Positions 1 through 11,800 of a stretch of DNA of 64,000 bases are shown piece by piece (position 1 is the stretch's first letter; each line of letters starts with the position of its first letter). Position numbers and translations under genes: made by a program. The DNA is from Axinella damicornis (lineage: Eukaryota; Porifera; Demospongiae; Axinellida; Axinellidae), in contig OZ007505.1 in NCBI GenBank assembly GCA_963931865.1, positions 2,589,694 to 2,653,693 of the forward strand. The letters run 5' to 3'. The notes below the pieces were generated by a model. That model made no database searches. It was given only the letters and a program-made list of their open reading frames with translations, and was not told the origin of the DNA.

Positions 1-1233
1 TGCCATAAATGATTATGATGATAGCAGTATAATTGTGTATGAAACATGTCAATTTTTACTAGTGAAACAGAACATGTGTACAAGTGTTTGCTATACTCTG
101 CATAATGTTATGTCTAGTTTTGTTATCAAGTGGAGTACATTAAAATTGCAATGGCTGCATGAAATTACTTGATATCTTAACAATGTATACACATCGATGA
201 TGTCAGATACGTACAATTAAAGCAATCTTCAAATTAATGTTGCTCACACCGGACAAAACATAATAGAGTATAATATAGCCTAACTTGCACGTGTGACGGT
301 GCAAAAATTCTGGTCGCTGTTAATGTTAATAATTATTGAGCACTAGGTCTCAGTAGTGTACAATTGGCTGACTATACCAAGCAGTCACTACAATGTAAGA
401 CAAAATCTTCAGTTTGGGGACTGTCCAATTGCTTATCAAGCTGCTGTTGTATGCTTGAAGTTCAATACAAACTGATTCTAATGTAATGACCCCGATCCCC
501 AATTAAGATGATATGGAGATATAGGAAACTATGTAACAAGCTTATAACTCTGCAGTGACTTTTGAATGATGTCCTAGCTAGCCTGTTGCATCTAAGAGAT
601 GTGTGATTTACTATGTAGGTCCTGCGCATGGTTATATATTGGTCCGGCAGGAAGTAGGGCAATGGGGGTGTGCCCGTTATAATACCTATATCATAATATA
701 TATTTTTTAATTTTTAATTTTTTTATTACTGTTTGTTTTGTCAACTCACTGTCTGTTTTTTTGGTGTTTGTTTGTCAGTTTGTTTTGTTTTGTAACGCAT
801 ATTGCCTCTACCTTTGTATTTCTGTATATTTAACTTTGGTTATAGTTTATCACAATGTAATATAAACCTTTTGCTTATAGTTTATTGTACATGGATTGTA
901 CACATTACATATCATGTAAGTTACTAATTGAGTAGTAGGACAGGCCATCAGTAAACCCCTTTTAACTTTTTGGATGAAATTTTTTACTTGAAAAAAAAAA
1001 AAAGGAAAATATATATAGTATATGTACTTCCTGCCGGACCATGCAATATCAAACTATTTCTAGGCCTATGCTAGCTATAATTATCTATTAGCTGCATGCG
1101 TGTCCAACTCATTATGCAAACATAATAATTTAACACCGGGTATAATATTATATGCAGTGCATTTCCTGGTCCGGACGCCGCGTATAATATTGGTAGGTTG
1201 AAAACAAGGAGAATTTGGAGAAGAATATTGTCA
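1..1233. other. Intergenic region upstream of receptor gene 1
   Basis: AT-rich non-coding sequence. I see no convincing exon. It holds one inverted-repeat element (641-1040, listed separately). The short open frames here have no recognisable protein features. The promoter of the receptor gene that starts at 1234 should lie in the last few hundred bases, but I cannot point to a clear TATA box. Confidence 0.5.
641..1040. mobile_element. MITE-like element with 16-bp terminal inverted repeats
   Basis: The left end GGTCCGGCAGGAAGTA (641-656) is the exact reverse complement of the right end TACTTCCTGCCGGACC (1025-1040). The 400 bp between them are AT-rich and non-coding. A shorter relative with almost the same ends is at 63420-63528, so this is a family and not a chance palindrome. 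No transposase is present, so it would be non-autonomous. I could not define a target-site duplication with certainty. Confidence 0.7.
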
Positions 1234-4200
1234 ATGGCTGTACTTTTTGCCATACTCATATCGCTGGCCTTCCCGACTATGTTTGCATCTGCGCAATCGG
1301 CGAACGAGAGTAGTCCTACCCGCGTGCAGGATCTGTCGTGGACATGGCCGTACCTGCAAGTGTACCCCCCTCCCCTCGTCAATGAAGCCGCGCGAGGCCC
1401 TAGGTCCCTGTACTTTGCACTGATGATGTCGTTCGGAGGGGAATACAAAAGCAGTGGCGCCATACCGGGAGTGCAAGCAGCTCTGGATGAGATCAACAAC
1501 GATCCAGCACTGCTGCCGGGGTACAAGCTGCACTACGCCCTGACAAATTCGAGTGTGAGAGATATTGCATGCAGTTTGTCACATGTCAAACGTTTTAATA
1601 TAGGAGTACAGTAGATGGTTTAATATGTGTTTTGTTGTGCAGTCTGATTGTGCTCTGTTATGATTATGAAATGTATTGCTGCACATAGACATACAAGTTA
1701 GTCATCCTCTACGAGTGACCAAAAAGCAATGCTCACACTCGCCCCACAATGCCCTACCCCCCATAAAGAAGAATAAACTAGTAAATGTGCAGACTGTGCT
1801 GAACTGTCCTGGCCATGCACCGTTCACTGTTTTTATCCACGCATGCATGTGATTGTTTAGTCTCGGTCCCAGACCCAACCATCCCCAGCACGGATCACAA
1901 TACACACGCTGGATAAACGGTCTGGGAACAAGACTACATGTAGTGAGTGTTTACACTGATGTATAGCAGTAGTGCTGCAATCCTTGATCTGAGCTGCAGC
2001 TGATTCTGTGTCTGTGCTCGTGTTTACCTGCATGCTGCCACGGAATTCTAAAATTAAGTGATGTAGCATATCACACACTAATATACACACATGGTGCACA
2101 GTGCAACAGGACAGTGGCACTGGAGGAATTCTTCAAGCAGATTGTCCAGGACCCAGTCAAGATCAGTTGGATTGGCTCAGGCTGTTCAGTTGCCACGGAA
2201 CCCACTGCTGAGATATCCCACCACTATAATATCACACAGGTGTGTGTACAGTGCTGGTGTCTTGTGTTGTTGGGGATAATCGCTCCACTATATATTGTGA
2301 CAGTATGTTTACCGACCCACCGACTGTCTTTGTCTCCTTCAGATCTCTTGTGCCTCTTCCTCCCCTGAGCTAGCCGACCGGCAACGGTTCCGCTACTACT
2401 TCCAGTTGCTAGCCACAGAAGCTGACCTTGCACCTGGATTTTTCAGCATAATTAAGCAATTTGGATGGAGAAAGGTGGCCATTATTGAACAGAATGAGAA
2501 CCTATTCACTGTGGTAAGCTGCATAATATAGACTGTTTGTTTACACAAATCTACCATGAATATATCACTGTAGAAAGAGAGGTCATTTAACCCTTGTGTG
2601 GTTACTAGAGTTGCAGGTTCCCTACTAAATTTCTCTCAGTCACACCGTTAGCAACTCCTATAAATCGAATTCTAATTTAAGCGAGCTCACACTAGGCAGG
2701 ACAGTATAATATACCGTCATTATGCGCTCCTGGTAGAACTGGGACAAGAATTCCCAAACATAATTAGCATCCACCACCCCACTCACAATTCCATCAAGCT
2801 TGAAAGAAGATCCATATTATCCAGTTCAGAACGGGAAAATAGCTAGCAGAGTGGACTTGAAGTAAAACTATGAGGGGGGCCTCACACACACACACACACA
2901 CACGCATGCACACACACACACACTCGAACACGTACACACACACACACACACACACACAACACAATCACACCTATATGCTCAGACCATGGCCAGGCTGAAA
3001 GTTCTGCTAATCAAAGAAAGCATCAACTTCACTGAGAGTATATTTAACACTGAAGACAGCACTGAAGGGCTACAACTTTTTGTAAGCAGTTACACGCATT
3101 GCATGCTCTATAATACATTTGCAATGTACACCGTTCCAAATGTTATGCAACGGTCACAAGCACCCATCTACACACACCTCTTCGTGCCTCTCCCCTCACT
3201 CACACACTACAGGATCCCCAAACAAGAATCTTTATCATTGCATCATACGCTGTACACGCCCGTCGAATTTTGTGTGAGGTACATAAGACATGTTTGATAT
3301 CCTCCCACTAGCCGCCCCACCCCTCACGTAGGAGTGCATACATTGTTCTTAATAATTGCACAATGCAATGAGTTGGGCAGCAGAAGCCCAAAATATGCTG
3401 AATTCGAGTCCATATTGGTGTAAGTGCAATACATGCATTGAACTTATTGCATAGCTATATATTCTTCCAATCGTCTTCCTGGACACCTCCCACTCATATC
3501 AGCTTCCTATTCGTAATTCCCCACTTCTCATCCCATCACACACAGGCCCATAGGTCAGACATGCGCTACCCCCGCAACATGTTTCTCACTTATGGTTGGT
3601 ATGCAGATAGGTGGTGGGAGGGGGATCCAGAGGATGGGTGTACCCCAGAGCAACGTGAGAGTATTCTTCTCTACACACTGGCTCCACTCCAGTTTGAGTT
3701 CCTTGATGACTACAATACTACCACTGACACTGGCATCGTGAGTCTATGTGTCCAATGTGATGCACTTTCATGAGCCTGAATGACTGTATCCTACAAATGA
3801 TGTTGTCAATGCCTGGCATGGATAGCTCTTGATCCTATAATTATATCAAGTTCCGAAATTAGTATCCTCAATAACTTCCATGCAATTAGTTATATCAACA
3901 TGATGACATCATTGTTTTTTCACGGCTGTGAAAAAACAATGATGTCATCATGCGCTCTTGGTTATGTAACACCAACTCTTTTCTTTCTCAGAATGGCTAT
4001 GAGTATAACGCTACCTACAGTGACCACAGGGATTCCTCCATTTTTGATTTGGACAAGAACAGAACAAGTGTGTATGCACAGCACTGCTATGATGCCACAT
4101 GGGCTTTGGCCTTTGCTCTTAACAAAACCATCACTGGTACGATTAATCCAACTGTCGATCAGTTTAGCTCTTGATGCTAAGTCATCATATCAAGTTCCTT

Positions 4201-4470
4201 TTACCTTGAATTGATGATCAAATATTGTTTTCAATTGCAGAACTTGAAAGTAACTCAACTCTGAATGCCAATGTCTTGGAGACTGCTGGTATCCATGGCA
4301 ATTTTACATTTCCTCTGGAACATTTCTCCTACAACAACAGTGCTCTTCTGGACGTCATCTTCAAGCATGTCCAGAACACGGACTTCAATGGCATCACTGT
4401 GAGTGGAGGAAGAAGGAAGGGAAAAGGACAGGATGAAAATAGAGTGGGTGGGAGGGTATGGTGTGTGTGT

Positions 4471-4529
<59 letters not shown>

Positions 4530-5222
4530 AAGAATGAAAATAGGGGACTAGAAGAAAAGATGAAGGACAGAAGAATGGTAGGACTGATGATAATATAATC
4601 TCTTGCTATTCTGCAGGGAAATGTGTCGTTTGGTCCAGATGGGATTCGAGAGGTACACAGATTGCAGGTGTATCAGTACAGATACAAGGGTGAGCTTCAG
4701 TTTATGCATGTACCACATGGCTAGTGTATGCTGGTGTATCAGTAAAGATACAAGGGTGAGCTTCAGTTTACGCATGTACCACATGGCTAGTGTATGCAGG
4801 TGTATCAGTACAGATACAAGGGTGAGCTTCAGCTTACGCATGTACCACATGGCTAGTGTATGCTGGTGTATCAGTACAGATATAAGGGTGAGCTTCAGTT
4901 TATGCATGTACCACATGGCTAGTGTATGCAGGTGTATCAGTACAGATACAAGGGTGAGCTTCAGCTTACGCATGTACCACATGGCTAGTGTATGCAGGTG
5001 TATCAGTACAGATACAAGGGTCAGAGCTTCATGCAGTTTATGCATGTACCACATGGCTAGTGTATGTATGTAATTAAACATGAGGTGCACCAGTCAGCTT
5101 TTCACACATACAGATGGAGTCCTTCAACGAGTGGAGATAGGTAGTGTGCTGGGAGAGAATGAGAGCTACCAGTTTGTCTACCTTCCTGGAGAGGAGGAGG
5201 AATCATGGGCAGGTTGAGAATA

Positions 5223-5254
<32 letters not shown>

Positions 5255-8243
5255 TGGAGGGGGAGATGCAAATCAGAGGATGCAAAGGAAAAGTGTACAC
5301 CTTACAAAATTGAATTGACTACTGGGGTCAAGGACTGTTTGTAAGATGTGTACTAATATACAATAATTCCCCCCCCCCCCCCCCCCCCCCCCCCCCAACA
5401 AAAAAAGTCATAATAATACCAATTCCATCCCCAACATTCCAGGAGGTCTAATCCCACATGATGGTGTTCCGTTGGAGAAGGAGGTGACAGTGGCTCTATC
5501 GCTCACCATCATCTTCTCCATCCTGGCTACTGCAGGTGTTGTGTTTGCTGTGGTATGCCTCGCATTCAACTTCATCTTCAGGAACAAGAAGTGAGTTGTC
5601 AAGCTATTAGCTTCAATAATACTGTCCACAAGAGAGCAACAGCTTTCAGAAAATATCCCGTGGCCATGCACTGCATGCATTTGACAGGAGGATAATGAGT
5701 TGGTATGTTATCATGTGCTCCCCAGACTGATCCGCCTGAGCAGCCCCAACCTGAACTACCTGATAGGGGGCGGGGCCATCATCCTGTATATCAATATCTA
5801 CTTCTTCATCATCCCCACAACTGACCCGAAAATCATCGGCATTCTGTGTCACGTAAGTGAACACTCTTGAAATCCCTATATTCAGCACCACCTCCTCCAC
5901 AATTACAACTGCACACACACACTTCATACCACCCCGTGGCCAGGTAACTCCCTGGATGACTGCACTGGGGTACTCTCTCTGCTATGGCACCATTCTTGCC
6001 AAGATGGCCAGAGTGTACTACATCTTCGACAACCCTACATATAAGAAGAAATACGTACGTACCTTGCACAGGATATGGGATGAATAACATCCAATTTCTG
6101 AGCAAAGCGTGCCACTCCCACACAAAACATGCACACATGTGTATCTATACACAGCCTATGCAGGACTGGCACCTAGCTATTGGAGTGCTGCTGCTGGTGT
6201 TAATTGATCTGGTCATTCTCATCATTTATAACATTGCGGAGGGGATCCAGAGGGATCTCACAGCTACCCGGACCTCCAACAGAGAATACCCCACGGATGT
6301 GAATGGGGTAGGTTTGATGTACAATATCACATCAACCAGCGCAATCAGTTTGTATATACGTAACCCCTTGTCAAGCTGTTGCTAAATTTTGAAAAGATTA
6401 TAATTATCTAAATCTCATACAGTACCTGCTATATATAGCAGGGACTGTATTTTACCCTGGGGACAAGTAAGAGTGTCTTGAAGCACTAGGATGTGACACA
6501 CGTCGACAGGACATGTCTAGTGTTGCTATATAGTGATGCACGTGTGCCCCGCCCTTAGAATATAAAATACAATACATAGAGCATGGCAGTCGCATACCAT
6601 ATGGCTGGTACAGCCCCTCACCTTCGGGTCTGTGCCCCTCAGGTTCAGTACTGTATAAGCCGTACAGCACCAACTGCCTAGTCTCGCAGGCTTTTTCCTG
6701 TTTGGGGATCCGGCCACACCCCAAACAGGAAAGGTGTCTGGCCTGCGAGACTACCAACTGCCATGCTATGTTCATATGTTGACTTATTAGATTGTGTCTG
6801 AGGTGTTTGTTTAAGTACACCGTCTATAGCCTCATTCCCAGGCCTCCGCCCAAATCTGGGTGGAGGCCTGGGGACGAGGCTACACCATCTACATGTGTAT
6901 GGTATGTATCAAGCACCCACTGCAAAAAATTAGCACTCACCGCCTCTTCATGAGGCTTTTTTTTTTCACAGCATTCATGATCATAATTATGAGTGGGTAG
7001 ATACTACATGTCTAATGGTCATTGCATATTACATGGTTAACATTTACAGAAGAGTCCACTAACTAATTCACCTCTGCCCTTCATTTTCTTCCCAAATTAC
7101 CCAGGTGCTCTCCGTCACCACTATCTACTTCACATACGTCTGCAGCTCTACTGGCAGAGACATCTTCCTGGGTGTCCTCTATGGTTACAAGATGGTGCTC
7201 CAGATTATCGCCCTTGTGCTGGCCTTCACAATACGCAAAGTGAAGATTAAGGGCTTGAATGACGCCAAGTACATTGCAGCAGCCATCTATGTGACCAGCA
7301 TTGTGCTGACAGTCATCATCATCTCCACCTACTCCCTGGTGGAGTTTGTCAATGTATTTGCTGCTCTCTTCTGCACCGGATTCCTGATTGGTACCACCTT
7401 CATCCTGGGTCTCATCTTCGTTCCCAAGGTTGGAGGTGGTGATAGGCAATTGGTTGTAAAATCAAATAAAGAGATCATGGACTGCTCAGGAATAGCTTTT
7501 GTGCAGCTGCAGAATACAATAGAGACTCATGTTATGTAGTTGCTAAGACACAGCCAACCATCCAAATTACACAATGTCAATGTAGTAGTAAGTTAGCTAC
7601 ACAGCTACCTACCTAATATGCCCCATTGAGTATATACCTCTCCCCTTCCCCCACTACCAACACCACCAATCTTGTTTCCATGCTAGCCCATCAACAGTCA
7701 CGTGCACAACTAGTTGAGAACTCTAACAGCACCAATTCTATAGTGACACACCTACTCCTCTACACTGTACATTACCATGATTACCTAGGCTACTTATCTC
7801 TACAGATGATTAGCCTCTACAGAGATCCCCAAGGCAAGACCGTCTTTCGGCAGACAGCTCATCTGAGCAACCCAAACCGTCCAGTTCTACCATCTCAGAG
7901 CAACGGTCACTCACAGCGCTCTGTTGATGTAGAAACAGTCAGGAGACTCAGGAATAGGATTGCAGAGCTGGAAACTGAGCTGTCAGAAAACCACCAGGTT
8001 TGAAAATGGTGCATGCTCATCCTTCTGTACCACCCAGATATCACTTGCTATATGTTGTGTTCTCTGTGATCTGTGACTCTATTAACCCATACACCCACAC
8101 ATGCATGCATGCAGAGCCAATCTCTTTCTTCACTTCCTGCTGAAGGGAACGAGGCACATAGAATACCTCATGTCACTGTCACTGTCAATCCTGACCATGG
8201 AATCAACCTTGACAGTACCCAAGATAGTGGCATATGTAACTGA
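1234..8243 (+). CDS. GABA-B-type class C GPCR, paralogue 1 (17 exons)
   Basis: Metabotropic seven-transmembrane receptor of the GABA-B type, about 881 aa, expected at the plasma membrane. Exons: 1234-1554, 2102-2239, 2343-2513, 2983-3081, 3213-3278, 3546-3737, 3992-4136, 4241-4398, 4617-4689, 5114-5212, 5443-5590, 5726-5852, 5944-6054, 6155-6307, 7105-7428, 7806-7997, 8115-8243; phases close throughout. A signal peptide starts at the ATG at 1234. A Venus-flytrap ligand domain follows (residues ~30-480, with the GABA-B-like motifs [15 protein letters not shown] and GWYADRWW). TM1 lies in exon 11 (~502-522) and the remaining helices run through exon 15, with the motif [18 protein letters not shown]. 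Exon 16 gives a short heptad helix (VRRLRNRIAELETEL), like the GABA-B coiled coil used for heterodimers. There is no cysteine-rich domain between flytrap and TM1, which fits GABA-B rather than mGluR. Exon 17 is supported by phase and by its match to the paralogue tail; if it is skipped, the frame stops at 8003. The ligand cannot be deduced. Confidence 0.85.
1858..1936. mobile_element. Hairpin MITE, TAGTCTCGG subfamily (intron 1)
   Basis: Imperfect inverted repeat in intron 1 of receptor gene 1. TAGTCTCGGTCCCAGACC at the left pairs with GGTCTGGGAACAAGACTA at the right. It belongs to the same family as the hairpins at 42124 and 49593. Confidence 0.5.
2885..2959. repeat. (CA)n microsatellite before an exon
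   Basis: A CA-rich tract with small interruptions. It lies directly upstream of the 3' splice site of exon 4 of receptor gene 1 (exon begins at 2983), in the place of the usual polypyrimidine tract. Confidence 0.8.
3899..3952. repeat. Near-perfect 54-bp hairpin with CRE-like ends
   Basis: CATGATGACATCATTG ... CAATGATGTCATCATG forms a perfect inverted repeat with 25-bp arms around a 4-base loop, inside intron 6 of receptor gene 1. The arm contains TGATGACATCA, a motif that recurs in a cluster near 38725-38845. It could be a miniature transposon end-to-end copy or a stable RNA hairpin in the intron. Confidence 0.7.
4485..4527. repeat. 43-base G homopolymer after (GT)n
   Basis: An uninterrupted G run follows a short GT repeat in intron 8 of receptor gene 1. 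In the transcript it would be G-rich and could form stacked quadruplexes. The exact length is likely to be unreliable in any assembly. Confidence 0.8.
4668..5063 (+). repeat. 66-bp minisatellite carrying an exon end and its 5' splice site
   Basis: Six units of 66 bp start at 4668, 4734, 4800, 4866, 4932 and 4998. The first unit begins inside exon 9 of receptor gene 1. Each unit therefore repeats the last 22 bases of that exon plus the donor GTGAGC (mutated to a GTCAGA context in the last unit). The unit length is 22 codons, so long frames stay open on both strands, but the receptor frame itself meets a TAG in the first unit. The array is therefore read as intronic. Confidence 0.85.
6679..6753. 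mobile_element. Hairpin MITE with exact 9-bp target duplication
   Basis: TAGTCTCGCAGGC at the left pairs with GCCTGCGAGACTA at the right, with the internal arms CCTGTTTGGGG/CCCCAAACAGG also paired. The flanks are CCAACTGCC at 6670-6678 and CCAACTGCC at 6754-6762, a perfect 9-bp direct repeat. It lies in intron 14 of receptor gene 1. Confidence 0.8.
6827..6882. mobile_element. Hairpin MITE, TAGCCTC subfamily
   Basis: The 56-bp inverted repeat TAGCCTCATTCCCAGGCCTCC ends in the complementary GAGGCTA. The flanks CACCGTCTA and CACCATCTA match at 8 of 9 positions, which fits a 9-bp target duplication. It lies in the same intron as the element at 6679. Confidence 0.7.
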
Positions 8244-8815
8244 ACTCGGTAGCAGAAAAGAATTCACTTTTCTAAGTCATGTTAATACAGTGACAAGCTA
8301 GAGCGTATTTGCAGTTGTAATGCTGTAGTTTTAAGACAGTTGTGGCTGTGAATCCTGCATGTAGCACAAATGTAGAGGTCCGACATATTTCCTTTCCTTT
8401 TTGCATAGTAATAATATGCAGCTGTATAATACCACTTTGATGTATTATATTAAATTTTGTGCTTACATACATTTTTTGCTACTTCAAATGTTACGGTAGA
8501 TTTCTTTTGTTGATTGTGAGAGGGTGAACGTAGCTGTGTACAAGACTATAGTAGATTTGAACATGCAGACTGTGACCTAGTCACATCTGCTAGTACAACT
8601 TCCATGGGCTGGGATCGACCACTTTGCAGTATAGGCTTGAGTCAATTATACAAATTGTTCTTTTCAATTAAATGAGCAAAAGACCACGGAATGTCATGGA
8701 GGTATACACTGCTAAAAGTTACTTTCTATAGGTCAAATCAATTTGCAATAATGATGTTTTGCTAAAAATAAAATGAGCATATTCACAACTCAACATAATG
8801 TACATAACACAATAT
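8244..8815. other. Tail-to-tail intergenic spacer of the receptor pair
   Basis: 572 bp between the two convergent stop codons. It should hold both 3' UTRs. ATTAAA-like A-rich motifs occur on the plus strand near 8449 but none is decisive. I see no other gene here. Confidence 0.55.
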
Positions 8816-11800
8816 TCAGCACGCTGTGGAATCATCAGCAGTGTCCCAGATGGTACGATTGTCTCTCTTCCCCTCTCCTCCGTCCACATGTAGTTCTCTC
8901 GTAGTGTGTGCTGTTGGCTTGGTGAGTGGGTCTCGGTTCTGGCAACCAACCAGAGAGATAGTATATGAGTGCTAATAATTACGTTTTGGGATGAGGTAGC
9001 TAGCAGTCACTTGTGTGATTTACCCTACTCATAATGTGGCAGTTGGTTATGCAGCTCAGTGAGCTCACTCAGGGGCGGCAGAAGCATTTGAGCTTTGAAT
9101 ATAGTGGAGGCATTGTATACGCAGAAATTTTCTTGGTAGTAGGCTGGTGTACGAAGCATACCTGTGTAGAGGAGTCTTGGGAGTATGCCCCACCCAAGAA
9201 TTTAGGACCTCTATCTGAGATTGTGTCTGCACGGTTTATCAGGTGTCATACAGCAAACATTGGTCCAGCAGTTGCCGGGTCTATCTACCGCAACTTTGTT
9301 CCACTGCCTTGCCATTGTTCAAGTTTTAGATAAACACTGAATTCTATTCTTTGAGGTCAGTCTATGGGTTCCTTGAATGTACATAATTATTACCTCTATA
9401 AAAATAGTTCATGCACATGTGCAACACTAGCTTTGTTCCAAGGCTCCCCCTGGAGTCTGGGATTGAGGCTATGCGAACACACACCTCACTCTCCAGTTCC
9501 TGCACCCGCCTCCGGAGTGAGGCAATGGTGTCCTTGTCGCTGGCCAACTGGTTGCTCTGCTGGGTTGGATCACTCTTCACAAAGATGGCTTCTCCGTTCG
9601 GGTCTGAATGGAGGCCTACCATCTGGTGTGTGTGTTGCAGATGAAGGATGTTAAACTTTTGTTTTTATTATTACATTAATCTTTTCAGCCACTCCTCGTC
9701 AGCAGATAAAAGGACAAGATACTATCTTGGTTATAAATCTACTAGTAGCACAGACAAGCAGTCAAACATTTAGTCAGTCTGGCTTGCATTTAAGCGTTGA
9801 GCTTGTGATAATGATACATTCACCAGCAGCATGCAATAAGCTAGTTGGCCAATTTTGTAACAAGCCCTCCTGGGCTCCTACCCAGAATTACAGCTGATTT
9901 TCAATGGTAATTGGATCTTGACATTATACCTTCACATCAGTACATCCAGGGTATGACCCTCCCCCCTCCCCCCTCCCCCCTCCCCCCTCCCCCCAAGGTA
10001 TATAGTACATCTACGGTACAAACCAACTGACTCTTTCCAGCCCCTACCTTGGGCACAAAGACAAGACCCAGGATGAAGGTGGTACCAATAAGGAACCCGG
10101 TGCAGAAGAGAGCAGCAAATCCACTGATAAACTCATTCAGAGAGTACGTGGAGACGATGATGACTGCCAACACAATGCTGGTCACATAGATGGCAGCTGC
10201 AATGTACTTTGAATCATCCAGTCCTTTAATCTTTACTTTGCGTGTTGTGAAGGCCAAAACAAGGGAAATGATCTGTAGCACCATCTTGTAGCCGTAGAGG
10301 ATACCCAGGAAGATGTCTCTAGCAGTGGATCTGCAGACGTAGATGAAGTAGAGGGTAGTGATGCCAAGCTCCTAGGGAACAGAGGGAATAAAACGAAGGT
10401 CAAGATACACAGGCTAACTGAAGTTGTATGCATCAACCTACCCCCTCTACATCCATGGGATTTCCTCTGCTGGGGACCCGGATGGCTATGAGGTTTCCCC
10501 GTACCCCCTCCACAATGGTGTACACCAGGAGAATGACCAAATCAGTCAACACCAATATCAGCACCGCAAGTGCTAGGTGCCTGTCCTTCAAGACCTGGGT
10601 ATTTCAGAAGTTATAGCTACTACAACAGTAATCGCCTGTAAAACTTGGAAGTATTCAGAAATGATCCCACCTTCTTCTTTTTTACAGGTGCAGGATTGGA
10701 AAAGATGTAGTACACTCTGGCCATCTTGGCGAGAATGGTGCCATAGCAGAGGGAGTAGCCCAGTGCAGTCAGCCAGGGAGTGAGGTTGCACAGTGCTGCC
10801 ACAGCATTCGGGTCAGTGGTGGGGATGATGAAGAAGTAGATATCGATGTACAGGATGATGGCCCCGCCCCCTATCAGGTAGTTCAGGTTGGGGCTGCTCA
10901 GGCGGATCAGTCTGGGAGAAGGGGAGTGACAATGGGATGACCTAATGGTTATACCGGTATACCAATTATATCTTTGTACACAATTCCGATAGCTATTATG
11001 TTGATCTTATCCCTTCCCCCAAGATGACTGGAACAACACATAATTATGTCAATAGTCACTTCTTGTTCCTGAAGATGAAGTTGAATGCGAGGCATACCAC
11101 AGCAAACACAACACCCGCAGTAGCCAGGATGGAGAAGATAACAGTGATGGGGATAACCACTGACACCTCCTGCTCCAAGGGAACACCGTCATACGGGATT
11201 AGACCTCCTGAGAGGTGAATTCAAATCAGTTAGGTGGCGCCAATTGCATACTATAGCAAATCATAGTTACTGAGTCCATTAAGCAGGCCTATAATCATAC
11301 CTGGCCACACTGTATCGTCACTCTCTCCTGGGAGGTACTGGAACGCATGCCCCTCCTCCCTCCCAAGTACCTTAGCAACCTCCACCCAATCCAACCGTGT
11401 TGAGCCGTTCACACTCACTGAATGGGACGGGACAAAAGAAGTGGTTAGAATTCTAATAGGAGTTTCAGTAGCAGTAGTTTACAGCAATCTGGAAGATGAC
11501 TTCATTTGATGATTATCGAGACAACAGTAATGACAAACTCTCTGTGAGAGAATGCTCATTCACTTCAATCATTTCATCACAATGCATAACGGCTCTTTAA
11601 AGTGCAACAATTGCACTTTTCTGACCACCTATAATACTGACAACAGGAAGTTCGTCCATGATAAACTTGGTGCTCTTTGCACAGAAGAGGGCTTTGCAGA
11701 GAATTTCAAATCAGACTTTGAATAAAAGTTTAAGCTTGGAACATGAAGTATTGGAGAGTAAGTTATAGTACCAAACCTCTCACACAAATATTTACCGCCT

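Noticed and set aside
4548..5090. Open frames of 156-180 aa on both strands with 22-aa repeats
   Set aside because: Both are by-products of the 66-bp minisatellite. The receptor's own frame stops inside the first unit, and splicing to 5114 restores the family sequence.
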